Positions 55,768 to 64,000 of a stretch of 64,000 nt of DNA are shown piece by piece (the stretch's first letter is position 1; each line of letters opens with the position of its first letter). The translations under genes were made by a program, and so were the position numbers. The notes below the pieces were generated by a model. The model searched no databases. It worked only from the letters and a program-made list of their open reading frames with translations, and was not told where the DNA came from. This DNA comes from Aplysia californica (taxonomy: Eukaryota; Mollusca; Gastropoda; Aplysiida; Aplysiidae): NCBI RefSeq assembly GCF_000002075.1, contig NW_004797909.1, forward strand, positions 139,050 through 203,049, read 5' to 3'.

Positions 55768-57487
55768 GTCATTGTCATAGTGATCAAGAATGAATATATG
55801 GACTGACCAAGAATGAGGAGGTCCTCTGTGCACTTCCAATGATCACTTGTACTGACTCTGCAGCTGCAAGTAGTGCAAGCTTGTCTCTAGATTCTAGATC
55901 TAGATTATCTAGACTCTAGATCTAATTACTGGAACAAACAGTTGAGTAGGCCCTTGGTTAGGGCTAGATTCTAGGTCCACTTATTTTTAAGTCTAAGTCT
56001 AAGTAAGACCTTACCTCTGATTATCTCGTACTCGTACTATTTACCAGAAATCCGCAGGCTCACTATCTTGAAAGAACGTACCTAGACCTACTGAACAGGC
56101 TACGTTTAGCCTAACTAACCCATTTTGTTTAGGTTATGTTATAGATCTAGATCTAGATCTAGTAGATCTAGCTCTAGAGATCTAATATAATCTAGATTCT
56201 AGAAGGCCTTCAATATTATTGAGACCAAGTTCTTTCCAATTCTTGCGAAGTTTGTACAGCAGTTTAAAATCATGAGCTCTTGCTGTTTGCAGAGAGTTGC
56301 TACACAGCAGTCAAACTTCCGGTTCACTCCTACTCTCCCAGGTTGGTCTAGCTAGCCTAGATGTTGAAAATTATGTTACCGGTACCGTCAATTATTATGA
56401 ATGAAAGCGCTTCAAAAAAGTCTTTCAATTTTTCAAATAATAAATATTTGTACGCCGAGATTCATAATATGCAAAAAGGAATGGTTTAGCAGGTGAGCCG
56501 GGCTATGATAAGACTTAATGAGTGTTGATGCTTTGACAAAAATTAAGAGAAATTCACAATTTAGACACAGTCCAAATGATATAAATTTGTACAAAATCTG
56601 GGAATTATAATTTTACTTTCGTTTTCCATTTGTGTGAATTGTGAATGAGACGACACAGTGAGACAAACACAGTGCGAGTGCACACACAGTGACAATCAAA
56701 TTCAGACAGTCCAAATGATATAATCTAAATTTTCACAAGATCAGGGAATTATAGATCTAGATTTAGATCTAGAAATATAGATCTAGATCTAGATCTAGAT
56801 CTAGATTCTAATTTTACTTTTTTTTCCCCATGTGAATGTGACACATTTTATAGTGTGATTGGAACCGAAAAAAAAAGTTTAAGATCTAGATTCTAGATTT
56901 AGATCTAGATCTAGATCTAGTCTAGATCTGTATCTAGATTCTAGATCTAGATTTATATCTAGATCTAGATCTAGATCTAATCTAGATCTAAATCTAGAGT
57001 CTCGATAGATCTTGATCTAGAGACTAGATTCTAGATCTAGTCTAGATTCTTGGCAAAGGGAGGTTTTTACCACAACTTTTAATGATGACAATGACATTGA
57101 TTATATGTTAAATGTGTACAATGATTGAGAATGAAAGGCCAGAAAGTTGAGAAAGGTTAAAACTAAAAGTTGATAAAGTGTCTAACTAATCACTGATAGT
57201 GATAGTGGTAGGCTTGGCCCTGGTCTTACCTCCGCCTCTTTTTTAAAAACGTTTATTTTTACTCACTAGTCACTAGATTTCTACTACATGTTACTTTGTG
57301 ACTAATTCGCATTCCCATTATAGCGTAAACTTTAACCTTGTTGAACTTGTATGTGTGTGTAGATCTATGTTTAGACAATTTGTTATACTTATTACCATCA
57401 TCCACTTGCAGTATAGATCCAAACAGCGAGAAGTATATATATATATATTTCAGATGTTCTGTTCAGTCTGAGAGATTGGAGATTGAG
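55768..57487. other. Upstream region of JMJD4, AGATCT-rich
   Basis: No coding signal. It contains AGATCT/TCTAGA arrays at 55880-55925, 56140-56215 and 56745-57055, and direct similarity between 'acagtccaaatgatataa' at about 56568 and 56705. A possible 3' splice site (polypyrimidine/TA tract then CAG at about 57450-57452) precedes the JMJD4 start, hinting at a 5' UTR exon upstream. Confidence 0.5.
56745..57055. repeat. (AGATCT)n microsatellite-like array
   Basis: Runs of AGATCTAGATCT with interruptions. The unit is palindromic, so both strands read alike and the array can fold on itself. Confidence 0.9.
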
Positions 57488-60400
57488 ATGATGTCTGACA
57501 CTGACGACATAGCAGAGATCTGTCTTCAGTCTTCCCTGACCAGTAAAACGTGGGACCCAGGAGATGGTGTCATTTCAGAGGCCATTTATTTTGATCACCT
57601 CCCATCTTATGAACAGATGTTTCAGAAAATTCTGCTGAAAAATCAACTCTGCATCATCGGCCCTTTTGTGACAGCAGCTTGGCCCAGCAGACAACTTTGG
57701 GTACAGAAAAATGGAACACCTAATTTTGAATACATCGGGAAGCATTTTGGTAAGGGAAAGAAGAAATATAGTCAGTGGTCCCAGTGACTGTCATTTTCTA
57801 AATACAGTGGAGTCCTGTTTATAACGAGAGGGAGGGGACCGGTGCAAAATGTCCATCATAGCAAGATTCTCGCTATCAGGGATCCAGTAATAAATTCAAG
57901 GGAAACTGTAAAGTAGGCCTAATCTATGAGTTTGATGTTCTGTTTATTTCCTTTTGCTATCTCCCCTGATGATGATTTTGTTTCAACATGACCTCTAGGT
58001 CTTACTTGATCAAAAATCGAATCAGGTTTCTTTCTCTAGCGCTAGCGATGTTGACTGACAGCTCGGTGTTGGCGATCAGAAAGAAAGGGCTCTAAGGCTA
58101 ACTCGCCTGCTGTGTTTCCCCCCACCCCACCACACCCTGTCACCATCGCTAGCATTAGAGAAAGAAATCTGATTCCATTTTTGATCCAATAAGACCAAGA
58201 GGTCATGTGAAGCAAAATCATCATCAAGGGAGATAACAAAAAGAAATAAACAGAATTCCAAACTCATAGATTAGGTCTGCTTATTTCCCTTGAATTTATT
58301 ACTGGATCCCTTATAACGAAAATCCTGCTATAACAGACAATTTGCACGAGTCCCCTCCTTCTCATTATAACAGGATTCCACTGTAAATATGTCACACAAA
58401 GAAGACTGAGCTTCATGGTAAAAATAAATTTATAGGACAAATCACTCGGCAAACAAGTGACTCTTCTGTTGAAAGTTTATGTTGACGTCCATGGTTATCA
58501 GCTGGAAAAATGAGGGCAGCTAATTTCACCTATGATTCGTGACTGATCCGCAGATGGTTCAGTTGTGGGAGGGGCTAATGACCTAATGTATTCTGATGGT
58601 TGTCTACCTCCCTTGCTTTGGTTTTCCTTACTTAAGCGATGGTTTACACCCAACAATGCTTTAACATAACGTCGGCCTTGGGATATAACCGGCTAACCCC
58701 AGCGAGGCAAATCTTACAGGAGAAGGAAAAAACTGTTTTATTTCAAAACGAAGGTGTTTAACGATAAACCAGTGCGTCAAACACCTATAGATAAAAACAC
58801 TTTACCGAAAAACTGTAGACCTTTTTTTTCCTTAAAAAATCGCTTTTAATGAAACTGCGTGGGTTAGACGGTTATGTCGCTCAAATTTTCCCCGATAAAA
58901 CCGACCAACCCTCAATTTTGTGAGTTGGCCGGTTTTACCAGGAAGCCACTGCTGGCCTCGAATTTGATTGAGTGCAGCCAAGCCACACTTGACTGTCACG
59001 TATTTGATCAGTTCTTTCAATCGTCGTGATCTTTTGAAGAAGAAGAAGGAGTAGGAGAAAGAAGGAAGAGGAGGAGGACGATATTACTGCTACCAACATA
59101 CTATCAGCTGCTGCCATTTCAGTGCTACGGAGTCAATTCTGGCAAAAACAGCAGTCACAAATTGGAACATTTAATTGAAGTAGAAGAAGCAGAACACAGC
59201 AATGGGTATATTAATTATATTTGAAGTAGAAGAACAGGAGGTTCGAATGGTAAGGGAGAGCAGCTACTGCAACAACAACAACCACAACCACAACAACAAA
59301 AACAACAGTAGTAGCAGTAGCATCAGCAGGCCTTTAGAATTTATGACAGTGTCTGACACGGTACTATTGGCACTGGGTGGCCTTTCAAATGCCTGGAAAA
59401 AAGTAATACTAAGAAAGAAATGAAAGCAGAAAGCCACACAGAAGCTCTGCTACCTCTGCAATGGTTTGGGTGAAGTTGGCTTCCTAATAATATATTATTA
59501 TACAAAAAGACTTTGTAAGTATCAAAGAATGCGCCAACTTTCTTGAAGGTGTGTGGCTTGACAACTACTACTACATTATAATTGAGTTTTCTCAACAGTA
59601 GAAGAGCATGTCTGTCTCACTCTGTGGCTATAACAAGGCAATACGACAAAAGTTACCATTGTTTTGAAAGACTCAATAATCGGATTTGACTTGATCGCTT
59701 TCAAAACTTCTTACTGAGGCAAAGTTTCATGGTAATTGTGGTAGCATCGTGGTACGACGGCCTTCAACTCCAGTAGATGTTTAAGCTGGTTGGCAGTTAT
59801 CTTCAATCTGTCTTTGCAGAGAGGTCCAGCAATAACCGTCGTACATTGGGTGTTCAGCTTTCTTAGTCCTTGCAGCGTCTGCCATCCATCATCAAAGTTC
59901 AGCTTGTACTGAATGTAAAGTATGGAGTGTACTTTGATGTCTGCAAGTCAGTGACAGTAGGATCGCCTGCTTTTCTCCCTGGACGGATTGTTTAGTGCTC
60001 TCCGACCTTTGCAAAATCTTTGAAAAAGCTGTGGCCAAGGTACATAACTTCATAGGGCCTGGGGATGCGTCTAGCTTGGAGCATGATGTTCACGTAGTCC
60101 ATTGGGATGTACATCAGTGCGTTTTAGAGTCATCGCTCAATAGTGCTATGGACTGAATCCAACTCCATTTGGGTATGGCCCTTGGTGAGAATTTCTGCTC
60201 AACTTTGATGTTAAGCTCTTTGGCCAGCGAGGTCATTGCACTCACCAGGGTGGCATTTCTGTGTTGGTAGTTGCAACAGTCACTGCAAATGATGAGGTGG
60301 TTGAAGCCAGTCGCTTGCAATATCAGTTAGTGCGTCAGACATGATGAAAACTGTTGAAGCTCAGACCAACTTCACTTTCATCCCAGACATATCATCAGGC

Positions 60401-63400
60401 GTCTCTGGTGGCAAAATCCTAAATTGTAAAATTGTGTTTTGCCAGTTTTGTCATATAATATAAGGTGGATGTCTTTAGTAATGAGGCCAGAAGGACGCAC
60501 TGGATCCCCGTACAAAGGACACACATTTTGTTCTCTGGGTCCAGCGCCGCCTCCCTGTCCTTCTCTTTCTCTTGTCTAGCTGCCGCTTTCCTCATATTCA
60601 TATTTGATGAGCTGTGTATTCTGTTTCTGTGAGGTTTCCTAATTCGAAGCTGGTGCAAATGTCACACTGGTCTTTCTTGGTTGAATGTGAACCCAAATTG
60701 TTTTTCTTGAACTTTTGGTAGAACACTTGATAGCTCAATGTGGCTTTCTCCCTCTCTGCAAAGTTCTCCATGTATACTTGATGCAAATCTGACGTTTTTC
60801 TGGATTGTCATCCGTAGACAGGAGGATATCTTCGAAAGTGTCAAAAAATTCCTCTTTATGGAACAACTTGTCATCCTTGGCTCTCTCTCATGGTGGGCGT
60901 GATATGTTTTAGATTTAGAGAGGGGGGAGGGGGGGACCTCTTGTTGTTGTTTTTTTTTCTGGGAATACACTTTAAATAAACCAGTTGGTCAGGCCTGTGG
61001 TGTTCATGAAGATTGTTTTACAAATAGGTGTTCCTTGACCATTGACTCTTTTAAGTGATATTGAATGATGTAATTTCTATTTGGGTTTTCACTTGCTGTG
61101 TAAGATCTCTTTTTGTCTATCCTGTGTATCATGGCATATACGTAGTTTCTCTTTTCTTTCCAAGAGAGTGACCAGTGATGTCATTGCATTTTGTACCAAC
61201 CAGTTTACAACAGCAAAGGACGTCAAGTTCACACCCTGCTGGCTTCGTGCCTTGACATGTGTAGAGGCATCCCCAGTTCTTTCAACCTCTTCCTTTTGTT
61301 ACCCTTCCAATCGTTTTCAAGCCGTGTCCTTTTCGCAGAGATCAAAAGTAACACAACTGTTGTATTATCAGCTGATGTAACATTAGCCTGGTCATGCTGA
61401 TCACTTTCCATTGCGCTGAGGGTCAGAGGTGACGTAGCAAGCGTGGCATCATCTTATTGAATGTTATAGCGTTACATGTAAGTTAAGGTTTGATAAAAAG
61501 ATAAAGCATTATGTTATGACACTGAGAAAATAATCTATACAAAACGCAAACGAAATGAACTTTCAAAGAAAATCGAAAGATGTTTCAGAAGGTAATGACT
61601 GCAATAAACACTGCAAATGAAAAAAAAAATTTTTAACTTTAAAAGAAAACGATCGTTGGGGGCAGACGGTGTGCTGGACAGGTCCCACATTTTCTTTCAG
61701 AGTGAGTTTCAGTTAGTAAAGAATGAAAAGCTATCGACTTTGTCCATTCAATTGCAAAGGAAAAAATGATTAGGAGAAGAGACAGTAGTCCGAATAAGGG
61801 AAAATGCCTTCATAATTCGGTAACTTTCAAGTACAAAGACAAAGAAGAACACGTGGACAGAAAAAATAGTTTCATATAAAACACAATCCATTATAAAGAT
61901 GCGTTTGAAATACCGGCATTATCACGAGATAAAAACAGTTCTGTGGGTACAGTGGGGAGTTTTAGTCATTAATAACATTATCAGCAGCATTAAAAAGAAA
62001 AAAAAGAGGGAACAACCAGATCTATATAACTCCCAAATGAAACCAACAAGAAATATTACACAAACTTCCCTTTTGAAGAGCTCACACATGGTTACGTGAG
62101 CGAATTCTAGACTATCAAACGAAGTCCTGAGACGAGTCGAAGCCGGGGTTTGTCGGTAACGTAGCACGTGGCCCCTCATTGTTAGCGTGACAAAAACAGT
62201 CAACCCTCATTCCCTCCCTCGCAGGTGGGATAGTCGGAAACATCGGGCTAAAATCCGATGGATGCCGGGTTATACGGTTTTATTTCTAATGTTTTAAAGA
62301 CATTTCTAGACAAAATTTAGATCTGACTATGAGTTAGCATATGAAATGGACAATTTGCTATCGATAGGGCCAATAAATTTTTTTTGGACATTTTGTGGGT
62401 TAATCGGATTTATCACCAGGCCGACGATAATTAACTGAAAGAAGTCAGAGAAAAGGGCATGGTGGTCACGTCTTTATTCTATATTACTTTAGTTAGGTGG
62501 TGTTATGAAAATATTATTTATTGTTCTTTGATTGGATGGTTCTTTGGGTGCCATATGATTAAGGGACAAAAATGCTTTCTATTCGAATTTGAAAATTTAT
62601 TAACAATGCAGCGAGAACTTACCTTTGATTGTCACCTTTGTCCTCAGGGGATGCAACAGCTCCAGTTGCTGATTGTAGTGGTGAAGAATTTTGTTCTCAT
62701 CCCAAATCAGAAATGAAAGTTCAAGAATTTTTGACATACTGGCAGGATTACGCAGAAAAGGGGTATCCAGCCAATGAAAAATGCCTTTACTTAAAGGATT
62801 GGCATTTTACTCGGTGAGCTTTGTAGAAGTTAGAACTGTCAGTGAAAACAAATAATCTTACAATGTTGATTGGGGTGTTAAACCTATGCAACTTGCTACT
62901 TAAATAAAAAGCATAATTTAGTCATGCCTGCCACATGACATAGGCCTACAAACATGCAGGTTTCGGAGAAATTTCATATAATTGGAAAAAAATTGTATTT
63001 CAATCTCTAAGCTGGATCAGTTTGAGCCAACCATTCTGGACAGTCTGTTTCTTGTGTCCATTTGCACAGAAATTTTATTTCTGTTCTTATATTATGCTTA
63101 CATTATGGTGAAGGGTATCAAGTTTTCTTCTTTTTTCTTGTCTCCATGAAGATATAGATCTATATTATGCGTTTTCTACTTGCTTCTTTACACAGTGATT
63201 TCCCAGATTCCAAGGTGTACACTCCCCCAGCATTTTTGTGCTCTGATTGGATAAACGAGTTCTGGGACTCTGCAGTGGAAGAAACTGCTGAGGACGATTA
63301 CAAGTTTGTGTACATGGGACCTCGTAATTCATGGACACCCTTCCATGCTGACGTGCTCCATTCCTACAGCTGGTCTGCCAACATTTGTGGTCGCAAAATG

Positions 63401-64000
63401 TGGATATTTTATCCTCCAGGTATCAGTACCCATTATTCTAAATAAAACTGAGCTATTTTTCTGGATGGAGTGAGGTTAGAACTATAATAAAATATGTAAC
63501 TGTGAATTCAGATAACTATTGTAATTGTATGCCTTTCTACATTTGCTTCCTATTTTTCTCATTGAGAGAAGTTTGAGAGTAAAGATTTACTGTTGCTTTT
63601 GTAGACCGTAAGCACTGGATTTTTATTGTTTGTACCTTACTTTAATCTTATGCTTTGGACCCTGATTGGTTCAAAGTTCTTATAGGGTTAGGATTGGAAA
63701 AGGTGTTTTTCAGTCTTGCAGTTTTAAAATTAAAGCTTCAGAAGAATGGGTGTTGGATAGTTTCAGTGGAATTATCTAGTCTCATTCTGAAAGTTTATGA
63801 GGGCTTTTGTTTTCAGGTGGAACATTATGACATGGTCAGTTCTTTCAAAGACTTTTTGATTAATGCAGTCTCTTTTTTGGATTTTGTAAATATACATGGT
63901 TGAAGACTTGTTTTCCAGTTAATCCCCTTTGCCCCCAGCACCCCTTGCCCACATGATTATCCATCCATCTTTTTCATTCACAGGAGCAGAAGCAGGTCTC
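57488..64000 (+). CDS. JMJD4: JMJD4-like JmjC 2-oxoglutarate oxygenase, 5' part (continues past window)
   Basis: Exons 57488-57749, 62648-62813, 63196-63419 and the first 17 bases of exon 4 (63984-64000). All borders are GT-AG and phases agree, giving about 223 residues here; the family has about 420-460. Visible features: an N-terminal part with LCIIGPFVTAAWPSRQLWV, then CLYLKDWHF, SDWINEFWD and the JmjC core FHADVLHSYSWSANICGRK. His193 and Asp195 form the Fe(II)-binding HxD pair; the distal His lies outside. Vertebrate JMJD4 hydroxylates a lysine in release factor eRF1 and aids translation termination; the same role is inferred. Start: tandem ATGs at 57488 and 57491, either usable. Intron 1 is 4.9 kb and filled with mobile DNA. 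The gene is divergent from NPHP3. Confidence 0.9.
57805..58383. mobile_element. Foldback pogo-type MITE in JMJD4 intron 1
   Basis: Two arms of about 240 bases (57805-58050 and 58144-58383) are reverse complements with modest divergence around a roughly 93-base spacer. Ends read CAGTGGAGTCCTGTTTATAA and, on the other strand, CAGTGGAATCCTGTTATAA, with TA duplications at 57803-57804 and 58384-58385. The CAGTGGA terminus matches the pogo-like element at 23661-24585, so the same transposase class probably moved both. It starts 55 bp after the exon 1 donor. Confidence 0.85.
58668..58950. mobile_element. MITE family G copy
   Basis: Left 'gtcggccttgggatataacc' and right, on the other strand, 'gtggcttcctggtaaaaccg' are inverted-repeat ends, each leading into 'GGCYAACYC'. 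An internal 'gcaaatcttacaggagaagg' recurs near 31035-31060. Non-coding. Confidence 0.6.
59711..61411 (-). pseudogene. Decayed transposase of an unassigned family
   Basis: Minus-strand pieces in order: a basic N-terminal segment (KRTRLENDWKGNKRKRLKEL), a cysteine-rich box (KKDQCDICTSFE), a core with LYYMTKLAKHNFTI, then HLIICSDCCNYQHRNATL and a C-terminal segment ending at a TAA at 59711. This order is known to me from multi-copy transposase-like proteins of molluscs, cnidarians and insects with an RNase H-like core; I cannot name the superfamily with confidence. It is broken by several frame changes and stops and is therefore a fossil. No terminal repeats were found. It lies antisense in JMJD4 intron 1. 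Confidence 0.7.
61412..62229. other. JMJD4 intron 1 segment without recognised content
   Basis: AT-rich sequence. I see no gene, RNA or clear mobile-element boundary in it. Confidence 0.4.
62230..62430. mobile_element. MITE family G copy (short)
   Basis: The left end region 'gtcggaaacatcgggctaaa' and, on the other strand, the right end 'cgtcggcctggtgataaatc' followed by 'cgattaaccca' are similar to the ends at 58668-58950. About 200 bp, 220 bp before JMJD4 exon 2. Confidence 0.5.

Noticed and set aside
57338-57490. JMJD4 start at the upstream ATG near 57338
   Set aside because: The added sequence is low in family similarity, contains a TATATA tract and ends at a plausible 3' splice site (CAG at about 57450-57452). 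The ATG pair at 57488/57491 fits better.
59202-59423. 73-codon Asn/Ser-rich frame in JMJD4 intron 1
   Set aside because: It derives from CAA/CAG-like simple repeats and has no supporting signal.

Overview
This is a eukaryotic (animal) genomic window. It has long introns with GT/AG borders, abundant short inverted-repeat DNA transposons, LINEs, SINEs and microsatellites, and one 100-N assembly gap. The combination of an RTE-type LINE, a Gypsy element with very short LTRs, tRNA-derived SINEs and a genome-wide excess of GATCTA/AGATCT words suggests a lophotrochozoan, probably a gastropod mollusc. That species guess is inference.

Two host genes are clear. The largest is a minus-strand nephrocystin-3 (NPHP3) orthologue, coding from 53384 down to 20920. 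I traced 29 coding exons by splice sites, and the reading frame stays consistent through every junction, giving 1,301 residues plus a stop. It has an N-terminal myristoylation signal, a coiled coil, a P-loop NTPase module (Walker A in exon 11, Walker B in exon 13) and a C-terminal run of TPRs. Head-to-head with it, on the plus strand from 57488, is a JMJD4-like JmjC oxygenase gene. Three exons and the first 17 bases of a fourth are visible before the window ends. At the far left, a minus-strand TATA box, 5' UTR and signal-peptide exon mark the start of an unidentified secreted-protein gene that continues beyond base 1.

Layout: 1-313 start of the secreted-protein gene; 314-3066 no gene; 3078-10474 a broken Gypsy LTR fossil carrying a full-length RTE LINE inserted at 4276-7601 with a 9-bp target duplication; 10475-20750 no gene, but several TTAA-flanked inverted-repeat elements and a hairpin; 20750-53384 NPHP3, whose introns hold pogo-like elements, MITEs, SINEs and LINE fragments; 53385-57487 a repeat-filled divergent intergenic region with a LINE RNase H fragment, a nested pair of inverted-repeat elements (the inner one carrying telomere-like GGGGTA repeats) and AGATCT-rich DNA; 57488-64000 JMJD4, with a foldback element and a decayed transposase in its first intron.

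The two host genes act in different pathways (ciliary inversin compartment; translation-factor hydroxylation), and I see no functional link beyond possible sharing of the divergent regulatory region. The window's unusual content is its layered mobile DNA, much of it datable by nesting.
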